A stretch of 64,000 nt of DNA from Sulfurovum sp. (GCF_015493435.1 NZ_WGDD01000054.1:97932-161931); one strand, 5' to 3'. Positions 55,522 through 64,000 are shown, counted from the stretch's first letter. Notes: generated from the letters alone by a model not told the origin. Made by a program: numbers and translations.

Positions 55522-56904
55522 ATGAATCTAACCTCCTACCTCGATTTGTATGCGCTGCTGGACAAGAAGAGCGGCAGCCGCGAGGAGAGGCGGGCTTTCG
55601 GATTGGAACATGAAAATCTCAAAGAAAAACCTCTGCAGCAGCTGCTACTCTGGACAAAGGAATACCGAGGGCGTTTGAAACGGCCTCGCCTAAGTGAAAA
55701 GATAGGCAGCTATCTTTACGGTATTACCCTGACATTGGGCATAATCGCTTTTTTACTCGGCCTTTTTTCGGGTATTGCACTGTTGAATTACAGCGGACAT
55801 GAACCGGTCAATGTCGTCTATTTTATGGCTATGGTCATTCTGCTTCCTCTTCTTACGATGGCTCTGGCCCTCATTTCGATGTTCCGTGCCGGTGCTTCAC
55901 GCAGTTTTCTGGTACATCTTTCTCCTGCCTACTGGATGGAAAAAATAATACGTCTTTTCCCCGGATCGGTCAAAAAAACCTTCGATGAGGTACAAATCAA
56001 TCCGGCCATTGTGAACTGGCTTATAATTAAACGTTCCCAAATGCTTGCGCTGATCTTCTCTGCCGGGCTGCTTCTGGCGCTTCTGGGTATGGTAGTGACC
56101 AAAGATATCGCTTTTGCGTGGAGTACCACACTGCATATTGCCCCGCAGGAATTCCATCGTATGCTTGAAACAGTTGCACTGCCGTGGAAAGGACTTTTCC
56201 CTTCTGCCGTCCCTTCATTAAGCCTGATAGAGCAGAGCCAGTATTTTCGGCTCGGAGAAAAACTGAATCCAGAGATGGTAAAACATGCTTCACAGCTTGG
56301 TGAATGGTGGAAATTTCTTGCCTGTGCCACACTTTTTTATGCCATTATCCTGCGTTTTTGTATGTGGCTGCTTTCCGTTGCCGGATACAGACGGATACTG
56401 AAGCGCTCTTTTTTCAACCTTGACGGATCGGAAAAACTTTTAAGAGAAATGAATGAACCTGTCATTACCACATCTTCATCGAAACGTGAACCGGCGTTTG
56501 AATCAGAAGGAAAGCATTACAGCAGAGAAATAAACGTCTTTAACGATGCCTATGACAGAACCCTTGGATGGGCAATGTCAGAAGATGACCTGAAAGTTCT
56601 GAATGATGCAATGGGCGTCATTTCCCCGATGATGGAAGATGTGGGAGGTACCAACAGTCTTGAAGAAGACAGGAAGATCGTTTCCCGGACGGAAGGATCG
56701 GTGCTGCTTTATGTCAAAGCCTGGGAACCGCCCACGATGGATTTTGTTGATTTTCTCGAAGACTTGGCAAAAACAGCCGACACGATCACTGTGGCACCTG
56801 TGGGGATGCGCGAAGAAGCTTATCTTCCCGGAAACAGGGAACTTGCCGTATGGGGCAGAAAGCTTCAAAATCTGGGAGAGAAGAAAGTATGGTTGAAAAT
56901 ATGA
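55522..56904 (+). CDS. DUF2868 family membrane protein
   Basis: A 460-residue protein with about five hydrophobic segments: about 71-93, 101-121, 173-191 and others near 270 and 290. It fits the DUF2868 family, which is usually encoded just before a DUF3482 GTPase, as here. The C-terminal part (from about 340) is soluble and contains PTMDFVDFLEDLAKTADTITV. The function of the pair is unknown. It starts 6 bases after the malic enzyme stop and overlaps the GTPase gene by 16 bases. Confidence 0.75.
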   Translation: MNLTSYLDLYALLDKKSGSREERRAFGLEHENLKEKPLQQLLLWTKEYRGRLKRPRLSEKIGSYLYGITLTLGIIAFLLGLFSGIALLNYSGHEPVNVVYFMAMVILLPLLTMALALISMFRAGASRSFLVHLSPAYWMEKIIRLFPGSVKKTFDEVQINPAIVNWLIIKRSQMLALIFSAGLLLALLGMVVTKDIAFAWSTTLHIAPQEFHRMLETVALPWKGLFPSAVPSLSLIEQSQYFRLGEKLNPEMVKHASQLGEWWKFLACATLFYAIILRFCMWLLSVAGYRRILKRSFFNLDGSEKLLREMNEPVITTSSSKREPAFESEGKHYSREINVFNDAYDRTLGWAMSEDDLKVLNDAMGVISPMMEDVGGTNSLEEDRKIVSRTEGSVLLYVKAWEPPTMDFVDFLEDLAKTADTITVAPVGMREEAYLPGNRELAVWGRKLQNLGEKKVWLKI

Positions 56905-58295
56905 CCGGTTTGCATCCGAAATTTGCTGTGGTAGGGCACCCGAACAAGGGTAAAAGCAGCATTGTTTCCACACTGGCATTCGATGACTCTGTACAGATTT
57001 CCGATACTCCGGGTACCACGACGAAAAAGCGCAGTTTTCCGCTCACGGTTGACGGAAGAGTGGTCTATGAGCTTTTTGATACACCCGGTTTTCAGCGGGC
57101 ACGCTCTGTCCTTTCCTGGCTTCAGCAGCACGAAGTGACTGCGGACAAACGGCCTGAAACGGTGCGGGCCTTTATCGGTGAACACCGGGAAAATCCCCGC
57201 TATAACGATGAAATAGAACTGCTTGAGCCCATTATGGACGGTGCCGGTATTATTTACGTGGTGGACGGTTCCAAGCCCTACGGGGAAGAGTATGAAGCAG
57301 AAATGGAAATACTGCGCTGGACAGGACAGCCTTCTATGGCGCTGATCAACCTTATTGACGATACGAATTATGTCGAGGAGTGGAAACGGGCGTTGGGGCA
57401 GTACTTCAAAATGGTGCGTCTTTTTAACCCGATGAAAGCGACTTTCCCTCAGCACCTCTCCCTGCTTCAGAGTATTGCGCAGCTCAAAGAGGAGTGGATC
57501 GGGCCGGTCAGCGAATCCATAGAACTCTTCAAGACGTACCACGAACAAATGTTTGAACAGACTGCGCAGAGCATTACACATTTGCTGTACAGGTCACTTT
57601 CCCATGTGGAAAGGCTTCCGCTCAGGACAGAAGAGGCTACAGAAGCAGAGAAAATACTGGTATTCGAACGCTATAAAGCAAAACTCAGAACCTTTGAAGA
57701 AGTCTCACAGCACAGAGTGGAACAGGTCTGGCACCATGAAAATCTTGAAAAAGCACAGCAGGCACTTCTTTTTGACGGGATGGATCTTTTCTCCAAAGAG
57801 AGTGCCTCGCTCTTTGGACTGAGCAGAAAAGAACTGCTGATCACCGGTACAACCGGCGGTGCGGTGACGGGTGCGGGAATCGACCTACTCCTGGGCGGCG
57901 CTACACTCTTTCTCGGTTCTGCCATCGGTGCGGTCGTAGGCGGTACAAGTGCTTTTTTCGGCTTCAGCGAACTTTCGGATGTTAAAGTGCTTGGACAGAA
58001 ACTGGGAAAACGCTACCTGGAGACTGGGCCGATGAAGAATGTGAATTTCCCCTATATTCTGCTGAACCGTGCCCTGTTCCATGCTGTCAAAATAGCCGGC
58101 AGGTCACATGCGCTCAGAGACAAAGTTATGCTTGAAATGGGACGGGATTTTACAGACAGATGGATGGATGATGCGCTTCGCAAGTCTTTGGACAAATGCC
58201 ACAAGGCATTCCGTTCGGGGAATGAGGTTAAACCCGAAGTATTGAAAACGTATGAATCTCTGGTAAAAACAGTGCTGAAACGTTTGGTGCAGTAA
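56889..58295 (+). CDS. DUF3482 / Era-like membrane-associated GTPase
   Basis: The 468-residue protein starts at the ATG at 56889 (GGAG ten bases upstream); 56901 is an alternative. The G domain has G1 VVGHPNKGKSSIVS, G3 LFDTPGFQRA and VVDGSKPYG; a canonical NKxD G4 is not evident (NLIDD is the nearest). After a helical region, a Gly-rich hydrophobic double helix (about 325-365, GGAVTGAGIDLLLGGATLF) may insert in the membrane. The pairing with DUF2868 implies a joint membrane function. Family activity is uncharacterised. Confidence 0.8.
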   Translation: MVENMTGLHPKFAVVGHPNKGKSSIVSTLAFDDSVQISDTPGTTTKKRSFPLTVDGRVVYELFDTPGFQRARSVLSWLQQHEVTADKRPETVRAFIGEHRENPRYNDEIELLEPIMDGAGIIYVVDGSKPYGEEYEAEMEILRWTGQPSMALINLIDDTNYVEEWKRALGQYFKMVRLFNPMKATFPQHLSLLQSIAQLKEEWIGPVSESIELFKTYHEQMFEQTAQSITHLLYRSLSHVERLPLRTEEATEAEKILVFERYKAKLRTFEEVSQHRVEQVWHHENLEKAQQALLFDGMDLFSKESASLFGLSRKELLITGTTGGAVTGAGIDLLLGGATLFLGSAIGAVVGGTSAFFGFSELSDVKVLGQKLGKRYLETGPMKNVNFPYILLNRALFHAVKIAGRSHALRDKVMLEMGRDFTDRWMDDALRKSLDKCHKAFRSGNEVKPEVLKTYESLVKTVLKRLVQ

Positions 58296-58300
58296 GCAGA

Positions 58301-58329
58301 TTGACTCCCTGTATTGTTTCAGATATAAT
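58301..58329 (+). promoter_or_regulatory. Consensus sigma-70 promoter
   Basis: TTGACT at 58301-58306 and TATAAT at 58324-58329 are separated by 17 bases, the best full promoter in the window. It precedes the 72-residue gene, whose ATG is at 58356. Confidence 0.7.
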
Positions 58330-58355
58330 TATCCTATATTAAAAAAGGATAATAG

Positions 58356-58574
58356 ATGCTAAAAGTCGGTATATCAGATATTAGTAAAAATCCGTCTCTT
58401 TTTGACAAACTTGATGATTTGGCGGAAGTTGTGAATAAAAAGACCAATCAGGTAAAAGGTGTTTTTATTCCCCGTGCCTATCTTTCTTCTTTTGAAAAAG
58501 TATTTGAAGAGATTGAATATCAAAAATTTGTTAAACGAAATGCTTCTCTCAAAAATACGTTGGATCTTGGCTGA
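58356..58574 (+). CDS. Small antitoxin-like protein (orphan)
   Basis: A 72-residue protein, MLKVGISDISKNPSLFDKL at the start, then VNKKTNQVKGVFIPRAYL. This pattern (short strand, helix, then KGVFIPRAY near a helix) resembles Phd/YefM-type or DUF2281-like antitoxins, but no toxin gene adjoins: pgpA follows on the opposite strand and DUF3482 precedes. An AAAGG ribosome site lies upstream and a strong promoter is present. Alternatively it is a stand-alone regulator. Confidence 0.6.
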   Translation: MLKVGISDISKNPSLFDKLDDLAEVVNKKTNQVKGVFIPRAYLSSFEKVFEEIEYQKFVKRNASLKNTLDLG

Positions 58575-58589
58575 TCGGGATGCTCTGCC

Positions 58590-59081
58590 TTAAAAGAGTT
58601 TTTCTATCCCCATCATAACCACCACCGCTAAAAAACCGCCGGCGATTCCGGCAACAATATCATCCATCATGACACCCAGACCGCCTTTGAGCTCTCTGTC
58701 TATCCAACCTATGGTGGAAGGTTTCCATATATTGAAAAGTCTGAAGGAAGCGAAACTCAGTATGATGGCTGAAATATCCGCATAGGGGAAATGCATGGTC
58801 GCCGCTACGGAAGAGGCGATCATCAGACTCAGCCACATCCCTGCCGCCTCGTCAATAACAATTTCCTGCGGGTTGTGAATGCCTGTGTTGTCTTCATATT
58901 TGTTGATTTCGAGAATACCGATAACGGTAACGGCAAGGGTAAGCATGAAAAGGGTTTCCGTCCCGAGATAGTGAAGTATGAGTACCCCCGCCGCGAGTGC
59001 GGCAAGGGTACCGACCGTCTCCGGTGCTTTGGTACTTAGGCCGATACCGAAGAAAGTGAGAAAAAGTTTCTGTAGTGTCAT
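58590..59081 (-). CDS. pgpA: Phosphatidylglycerophosphatase A
   Basis: PgpA dephosphorylates phosphatidylglycerophosphate to phosphatidylglycerol. The 163-residue integral membrane protein starts at the ATG at 59081, with GAGG five to six bases upstream. Seen: FFGIGLSTKAPETVGTLAAL (the GxGxxPxxPGTxGT-like entry), EIVIDEAAGMWLSL (metal-binding D/E), FRLFNIWKPSTIGWID and GLGVMMDDIVAGI (further acidic residues). All family motifs are intact. Confidence 0.92.
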   Translation of the reverse strand: MTLQKLFLTFFGIGLSTKAPETVGTLAALAAGVLILHYLGTETLFMLTLAVTVIGILEINKYEDNTGIHNPQEIVIDEAAGMWLSLMIASSVAATMHFPYADISAIILSFASFRLFNIWKPSTIGWIDRELKGGLGVMMDDIVAGIAGGFLAVVVMMGIEKLF

Positions 59082-59142
59082 GCATGACCTCGCTGTTTTA
59101 TTTTTCATATTTTATCAAAGTTTTATACTTTTTTACATCTTA

Positions 59143-59151
59143 TGCTATAAT
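59143..59151 (+). promoter_or_regulatory. Extended -10 box of the glycosylation cluster
   Basis: TGCTATAAT, an extended -10, lies 29 bases before the PMT-like ATG. The divergent pgpA promoter is not obvious. The PMT-like gene itself has no clear ribosome site. Confidence 0.55.
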
Positions 59152-59180
59152 TCAACCCAAATAACCTATAAGACATAAGC

Positions 59181-60938
59181 ATGAAAACCAATAAACTACG
59201 ACTGGGTATGCAGCTGGTAAGTACCCTTCCTCCGATCCTTTTTATCCTCATTTATGCCCATAATAACTCTATTTACATGCTTCTGGCCGCGGTATTGGCA
59301 GGTTTGCTGGGGATCAACCTCTACCGGTACCGGCACAATGTTGCGCTTATCCGGTATTCACTCCTCTCCATACTGCTTGTCAGTTTTCTGCTGTATGCTT
59401 TTCACGGTCTTGGCAGCAAAGAAGCTCCGCAAACGTTTGAAACGTTGAAACGGGGCAATATTGCTACATTCGATTTTGGAAAACCTGTACACATAGACAA
59501 AATGTGCTATTACATAGGCATTGACAAAAATGTCAAATTTGTGCTTAGCGGTATTGACCGGAAAAGATGGCAGAAAATATATGAGTACAAAGAGAATTTC
59601 CCTTTTTCTTTCCGCTGGAGATGTGTCAAGGAAAATGCCACTGTATCCAAAGCGCGTCTGTTTGTCACTAAAAATGAAATGATGCTGGGCGAAGTCCGTT
59701 TTATGGACAAGGGAAGGACCATCCCTTTCACCTCCAACAAAACATCGCTGAATGATGAACAGAATCTGGCCATTGATACAAGCTATTTCGGCGGAATGTT
59801 CTTTGATGAAATCTATCACAGCAGAACAGCGTATGAGATACTGCACGGTATGCAGGTGTATGAGACGACCCATCCCTATCTGGGTAAATATCTGATCATT
59901 CCGGGTATAGAGTTTTTTGGAATGACACCGTTCGGCTGGCGTTTTACCAATGTTCTTTTTGCTGCAGCATTTATCTGGATGATGTATTATTTTGCCCTGC
60001 AGCTTTTTAGAAAACGTCTTTATGCTTTTTCTGCAGCTTTTCTGCTTACCTACAGTTTTATGCACCTCACCCAGTCACGCATTGGGCTCATAGATACTTT
60101 CGGTGTCTTTTTCGTGTTCGTTTCCTACTATTTTCTCTACCGTTTCATCCGGCAGCAGAAACTTTCGCTTCTCCTGTGGAGCGGTTTCTTCTTCGGCCTG
60201 GCAAGTGCCGTGAAATGGGCGGCTGTATTTGCCGCACTGGGCTTCATTTTTATTGCGGTCTACCTGCTGATCAGCCGTTATCCGCTTGAAAAACGTTTTT
60301 CCGGGTACCGCTTGCTGCTGTACGGTATTTTGAGTTACGGTATCATTGCCGGGGCAGTCTATTTTGTCTCTTTTTTCGATATTTATCTTCAAACGGGAAG
60401 CTGGCATAAGATCATCGATTACCAGTTCAGTATGTACGATTACCATACCAGACTGGTCGCTACCCATCCGTACAGTTCGCCATGGTGGAGCTGGCCGATC
60501 GATTTTAGACCTATGTGCTACACAAGGGAAATCCACGGTACGCTGTTCAGGTCGGTAACGGCGTTTGGGAACCCCGCTATTTTCTGGGTGGGAACCGTGT
60601 CTCTCTTTTATATGATCTATGCCGCGGTGAGACGAAATACGCTGGAAGCCTCTTTCATACTGCTTGCTTTTTTAGGTTTGTACCTTCCCTATATTTTTGT
60701 AGGGCGGCTGATGTTCATTTACCATTTTTACTATGCCGTGCCGTTCATGATGCTTGCCATTGTCTATATGTTGAGAGATGCAGCGCGGTCTTTCCCGAAA
60801 TACCGCCAATACTATTTGGTGTATCTGGCATTGACCGCTCTGCTGTTTTTGGCCTTCTACCCGGTACTGAGCGGATACGAAGTACCAAAGGTCTATGTGG
60901 ACTACAGCTTGAAATGGTTTCCGGGCTGGTGGCTATGA
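59181..60938 (+). CDS. PMT-family (GT39-like) GT-C glycosyltransferase
   Basis: A 585-residue polytopic membrane enzyme with about twelve membrane helices. The catalytic-loop motif FFDEIYHSR (D209-E210) followed by THPYLGKYLI is that of protein O-mannosyltransferases, as are HPYSSPWWSWPIDFRP and YREIHGT-like TREIHGT. Unlike yeast PMTs, three helices and a soluble loop of about 100 residues (about 85-195) precede the DE motif. Known members transfer mannose from a polyprenyl-phosphate carrier to proteins or lipids. It begins a cluster with a GT2 polyprenyl-glycosyltransferase and a GtrA flippase. Confidence 0.83.
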   Translation: MKTNKLRLGMQLVSTLPPILFILIYAHNNSIYMLLAAVLAGLLGINLYRYRHNVALIRYSLLSILLVSFLLYAFHGLGSKEAPQTFETLKRGNIATFDFGKPVHIDKMCYYIGIDKNVKFVLSGIDRKRWQKIYEYKENFPFSFRWRCVKENATVSKARLFVTKNEMMLGEVRFMDKGRTIPFTSNKTSLNDEQNLAIDTSYFGGMFFDEIYHSRTAYEILHGMQVYETTHPYLGKYLIIPGIEFFGMTPFGWRFTNVLFAAAFIWMMYYFALQLFRKRLYAFSAAFLLTYSFMHLTQSRIGLIDTFGVFFVFVSYYFLYRFIRQQKLSLLLWSGFFFGLASAVKWAAVFAALGFIFIAVYLLISRYPLEKRFSGYRLLLYGILSYGIIAGAVYFVSFFDIYLQTGSWHKIIDYQFSMYDYHTRLVATHPYSSPWWSWPIDFRPMCYTREIHGTLFRSVTAFGNPAIFWVGTVSLFYMIYAAVRRNTLEASFILLAFLGLYLPYIFVGRLMFIYHFYYAVPFMMLAIVYMLRDAARSFPKYRQYYLVYLALTALLFLAFYPVLSGYEVPKVYVDYSLKWFPGWWL

Positions 60939-60980
60939 AGAGAATGTCATTAGGTCAATACAATCATACAATATGGGGAT

Positions 60981-60994
60981 GCGACTTCAGTCGC
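60981..60994. repeat. Short palindrome before the GT2 gene
   Basis: GCGACT-TC-AGTCGC is a perfect 6-bp dyad 41 bases before the GT2 gene ATG, in a 97-base gap. It may be a REP-like hairpin; a single copy was noticed. Confidence 0.4.
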
Positions 60995-61035
60995 TGCTCC
61001 AAAAACCTTAGTTAAACGATAAAGGAGTCAGCGCA

Positions 61036-61974
61036 ATGAAACTGGGCATAGTCATACCCTGCTACAATGAAGAAGAGGGCCTGGGTGAAACGAGCAGACG
61101 TCTACAGGTACTGCTCGATGAAATGATCCAAACCGGTGAAATCGACAAAGAGAGTTTTGTCTGTTACGTCGATGACGGCAGCAAAGATGGAACGTGGCAG
61201 CTTATAGAACAGTTTCAAAAAGAATCACCGTATTTTAAGGGTATCAAGCTTTCACGGAATTTTGGGCACCAGAATGCACTGATCGCCGGATTGATGCAGC
61301 TTAAAGATACTGCCGATGCACTTATTTCCATGGATGCAGACCTTCAGGATGACATCAATGTGGTCAGGGAGTTTGTGCAAAAATACAAAGAGGGCTACGA
61401 TGTTGTCTACGGTGTCAGGGAAGACCGGTCCAAAGATACGAAGTTCAAAAGGGGAACGGCGGAATTCTTTTACACATTTCAGCATTTCATGGGCATCGAA
61501 ACCATTCACAACCATGCAGACTACAGACTGTTAAGCCGTAAAGCACTCGATGCGCTTGCACAGTTCAAAGAGGTGGACCTGTTTCTGCGCGGTATTGTTC
61601 CGCTCCTGGGCTTTCGTTCCTGTTCTGTCTATTATACACGCGCAGAACGCTTTGCCGGGGAGACCAAGTATCCGCTTAAAAAGATGATCTTCTTTGCGCT
61701 GGACGGCATAGCTTCTTTTTCCATTATGCCGCTACGGCTTATTACAATGGTAGGTTTCATACTTTTTATGTTTTCCCTGCTTGCCATTTTTTGGATTGCC
61801 ATCGAAAAACTTTTTTTTGACAGTACGGTACAGGGCTGGGCTTCTACCATGATCTCCATCTATCTCATAGGGGGCATACAAATCATGAGTCTGGGGATCA
61901 TCGGTGAGTATGTCGGGCGGAATTTTCAGCAAAGCAAAGCCCGTCCGCGATACATCATCGACAAAGAGATATAG
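61036..61974 (+). CDS. GtrB/DPM1-like family 2 glycosyltransferase
   Basis: The 312-residue protein has a GT2 catalytic domain: IVIPCYNEEEG, VDDGSKDGT (nucleotide-sugar site), LSRNFGHQNALIAGL and SMDADLQDD (DxD-like). After about residue 225 come two membrane helices and a C-terminal RPRYIIDKE tail, the plan of GtrB and ArnC-type enzymes. These move a sugar from a nucleotide donor to polyprenyl phosphate on the cytoplasmic face. AAAGGAG precedes the start. The following GtrA gene starts with a TAGTG overlap. Confidence 0.9.
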   Translation: MKLGIVIPCYNEEEGLGETSRRLQVLLDEMIQTGEIDKESFVCYVDDGSKDGTWQLIEQFQKESPYFKGIKLSRNFGHQNALIAGLMQLKDTADALISMDADLQDDINVVREFVQKYKEGYDVVYGVREDRSKDTKFKRGTAEFFYTFQHFMGIETIHNHADYRLLSRKALDALAQFKEVDLFLRGIVPLLGFRSCSVYYTRAERFAGETKYPLKKMIFFALDGIASFSIMPLRLITMVGFILFMFSLLAIFWIAIEKLFFDSTVQGWASTMISIYLIGGIQIMSLGIIGEYVGRNFQQSKARPRYIIDKEI

Positions 61975-62348
61975 TGCCGGTCAAAACACTCAAACAGTTC
62001 GTTACCTACAATCTTGTAGGTATTGTCAATACCCTTTTTGGCTTTTCCATCATTTTTGTACTGATGTTCGCTGGCGTCGGGGCAACATCGAGCAATGCCG
62101 TCGGGTATGCGCTTGGTGCACTGCTTTCCTACATACTCAATAAAAAATATACTTTCGGCGGGGTCAAGCACAGCACACTGCTCGCGGTAAAATTCTTTTC
62201 CGTTCTCTTCATCGCCTATCTTCTGAACCTTTTTACTCTCCAGTGGCTTCTTGGCATGATGAACCCCTATCTGGCACAGATAGGCGCAGGGGCTGTCTAT
62301 ACGCTCAGTTCTTTTCTGCTTGCAAAATTTATGGTTTTCAAGGTATAA
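61974..62348 (+). CDS. GtrA-family small membrane protein
   Basis: A 124-residue protein with four membrane helices, starting KQFVTYNLVGIVNTLFGFSI, the classic GtrA beginning. It has ALLSYILNKKYTFGG and ends in the FLLAKFMVF motif, also typical. GtrA proteins are thought to flip polyprenyl-linked sugar across the membrane. The start is GTG overlapping the GT2 stop, so translation is coupled. A second GT-C gene follows two bases after it. Confidence 0.9.
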   Translation: MPVKTLKQFVTYNLVGIVNTLFGFSIIFVLMFAGVGATSSNAVGYALGALLSYILNKKYTFGGVKHSTLLAVKFFSVLFIAYLLNLFTLQWLLGMMNPYLAQIGAGAVYTLSSFLLAKFMVFKV

Positions 62349-62350
62349 AG

Positions 62351-64000
62351 ATGAAAAGAAATATTTGGATGAAACCACTCCTGCTTCTTTTGTCATTCTG
62401 TCTCGGATTGGGATATTACTACTTCATAAATCTGAAGCCTATCGATATCAAACATTCATACAGCACGGCAAGCGCTTTTTCATTTAGCATTGACGCAAAG
62501 ACAGCCCACACAGCCAAGCTGCAGATAGCGGCAGGCAATTTTAAACTGAAGCGCATTGAGTGTGCCGGAAAGAAGATCTTTTTCCCCTATAAAAAAGTGC
62601 AATGGTTCCGGGATATGGCCGAAGAGGGTACCTTCCCCCTGAAAAAAGGAAGCAATGTATGCCGTGTGGAGGTATACAATTTTCATCGTCCCTATACCCC
62701 TGTTGTCAAACAAAAACTCACTTATTTTGACTATACGCTCCTTTTTATTTTTATGGGTATTCCGCTCTATACGCTCCTTTTTTACCTGTTGACAGGGGGG
62801 CTTGATCTTCTGAAAAAAAAGAATGGCCCTGCAGCACCTGCCTCTGTAGAGAAAAGAGCATCGGCGATGCAGACATTTCCCAAATGGATACTGGGCATAC
62901 TTCTTGCCGGAGCGCTCATACGGGTACTGTACTTTCACAAGTTCGGTGTCATGCTTTTTCAGCATGACTGGCAGGGGCACATAGAGTTCATCAAGTACAT
63001 TTCGGCCCACTGGTCGCTCCCTCTGCCTTCCAAAGGTTTGGAGTATCCGCAGCAGCCGCTTTACTATCTTATCACGGGCGGCATAGACACACTGTTGACC
63101 AGGTTTGGACTGGCGCAGAAAGATGTATGGTTCGGCATAGGCTATTTTTCCCTGTTGTGCTCTTTTGTTTTTCTCTATTACAGTTACCGTTTTATGGCGC
63201 TGATGACACAAAATGAGTGGGTGAGGGGAATCGCGGTGCTTTTTGTCTCCCTAACACCTTCCCTGGTCTATATGTCTGCCCGCATTAACAACGATGTACT
63301 GGTCATGGCGCTTTCAGCTTTCTCTTTGTATTACGTGGTGAAAAGTTACCGCAGTGGGTTCGGGAAAGATTTCTACACAGCGCTTCTCGGTGTCAGCCTT
63401 CTTTTTATGACGAAGATATCTACCGTACCGATGGAGGTGCTTTTGTTCATTCTTTTGATCGTTGCCTATGCAGGAGCAGGGGAGCGTGAGCGGAAGCAGA
63501 CGGGGAGGGCCCTTTACCTTTTTGGTGTTACAGGGCTGTTCCTGCTCGGTATGACACTGCTGCGGGTCTATATGCCCGCTGAAGGCATCCTGCACATGGT
63601 CAACAGCAGCGGCCATTACCCTGGGCAGAGCATCACAGCTTTGGGAGTGGACTATTTCGGTACCTTCCATTTCGGTACACTTTTTGAGGCAGGCTGCAGC
63701 CATGTTTTCGGGCAAGACCCCATACGTTTCTCTTTCCTGACCTACCAGTACGGCACTATGTTCTTCGGAGAGTTCGATTACAGTTATTTCCTGAACAAAA
63801 GTACCTGGCTGCACCCTGTCATGCAGGCAGTACTGCTGCTCGGCCTGCTTTTTGTACTGGGTTTCGCCGGATACATCGTCAGGCTCTACCGTGCATCGCT
63901 GCTTGACAAACTGCTTTTTGCCACCCTGCTGCTGAACCTGCTGCTCATCTTGAAATTCATGTTCGACTACCCTTCGGTCTGCAACACGGACTTCCGTTAC
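62351..64000 (+). CDS. GT-C type membrane glycosyltransferase (3' end beyond window)
   Basis: The frame is open from the ATG at 62351 to the window end, giving 550 residues without a stop, so the gene is truncated by the window. One helix (about 8-25) is followed by a soluble periplasmic-looking domain (about 30-122, two Cys), a second helix (about 128-148), then from about 178 a polytopic core. The first catalytic-type loop has FQHDWQGHIEFIKYIS and YPQQPLYYLI, resembling the acidic-His loop of PMT/ArnT-like GT-C enzymes, and MSARINNDVLVM follows. With PMT, GtrB and GtrA genes upstream it likely shares a lipid-linked sugar donor. Confidence 0.8.
   Translation, partial: MKRNIWMKPLLLLLSFCLGLGYYYFINLKPIDIKHSYSTASAFSFSIDAKTAHTAKLQIAAGNFKLKRIECAGKKIFFPYKKVQWFRDMAEEGTFPLKKGSNVCRVEVYNFHRPYTPVVKQKLTYFDYTLLFIFMGIPLYTLLFYLLTGGLDLLKKKNGPAAPASVEKRASAMQTFPKWILGILLAGALIRVLYFHKFGVMLFQHDWQGHIEFIKYISAHWSLPLPSKGLEYPQQPLYYLITGGIDTLLTRFGLAQKDVWFGIGYFSLLCSFVFLYYSYRFMALMTQNEWVRGIAVLFVSLTPSLVYMSARINNDVLVMALSAFSLYYVVKSYRSGFGKDFYTALLGVSLLFMTKISTVPMEVLLFILLIVAYAGAGERERKQTGRALYLFGVTGLFLLGMTLLRVYMPAEGILHMVNSSGHYPGQSITALGVDYFGTFHFGTLFEAGCSHVFGQDPIRFSFLTYQYGTMFFGEFDYSYFLNKSTWLHPVMQAVLLLGLLFVLGFAGYIVRLYRASLLDKLLFATLLLNLLLILKFMFDYPSVCNTDFRY

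Overview
The window is chromosomal DNA of a Campylobacterota (epsilonproteobacterial) organism, most plausibly a sulfur-oxidising or sulfur-reducing Sulfurovum/Sulfurimonas-type bacterium. The main evidence is gene content and order. HobA is present, a DnaA-activating protein restricted to this phylum, in the order lysC-hobA-holB-folP known from Helicobacter pylori. The order cvpA-fur-lysS-glyA-DUF1882 gene-SPOR gene-aroE follows the Campylobacter jejuni order, here interrupted by a lytic transglycosylase gene, an RND pump gene and trpE. A moderate GC content and a polysulfide-reductase-type operon favour the free-living sulfur lineages. No tRNA, rRNA, CRISPR array, transposase or prophage gene was seen. 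Coding density is very high. No stretch over 300 bases lacks a gene; the longest are 18312-18599 and 42447-42726, and both hold structured regulatory-looking DNA.

Layout. 1-6.5 kb: the 3' end of a GH3/NagZ-type gene, ruvX, two NlpC/P60 lipoproteins, queA, tatC, tatB and hemW, mostly on the minus strand. 6.6-15.5 kb: a plus-strand housekeeping run, rppH, lysC, hobA, holB, a DUF805 protein, folP, a SanA-like protein, ligA, tlyA and ribF. 15.5-20 kb: a REC-GAF-PAS-GGDEF regulator, cmoA, a pair of DnaA-box-like direct repeats, and a class II DAHP synthase gene. 20-31.5 kb (minus): an ArsRS-like two-component system, an octaheme cytochrome c, aroE, trpE, a SPOR protein, an RND pump, a DUF1882 protein and glyA. 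31.6-37.3 kb: an MltB-like enzyme (plus), then lysS, fur, cvpA, pilT, an ArsC-like gene and gatC (minus). 37.4-40.8 kb: a ferredoxin-thioredoxin-reductase-type protein, a rhodanese, dapE, a periplasmic thioredoxin and an orphan histidine kinase.

40.9-50.7 kb is the respiratory region: an outer-membrane porin, then a B-C-A ordered molybdopterin oxidoreductase operon with an unusually long (1116 aa) Tat-exported catalytic subunit, then a TorD-like chaperone, a multi-cluster Fe-S protein and two proteins I do not recognise. The tatBC genes that such an enzyme would need for export lie at 3.9-5.4 kb. 50.7-54 kb carries two L,D-transpeptidases and a small lipoprotein. 54.2-58.6 kb carries a malic enzyme, a DUF2868/DUF3482 GTPase pair and a small antitoxin-like gene. 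58.6 kb to the end carries pgpA and a glycosylation cluster (PMT-like GT-C, GtrB-like GT2, GtrA flippase, and a second GT-C enzyme cut by the window end).

The best candidates for something undescribed are the 42.7-50.7 kb oxidoreductase with its accessory genes and paired operator-like dyads, the DnaA-box-like repeats at 18.3-18.5 kb, the zinc-ribbon tail on LysS, the enlarged periplasmic loop of TatC, and the internally duplicated YcbB-like L,D-transpeptidase.
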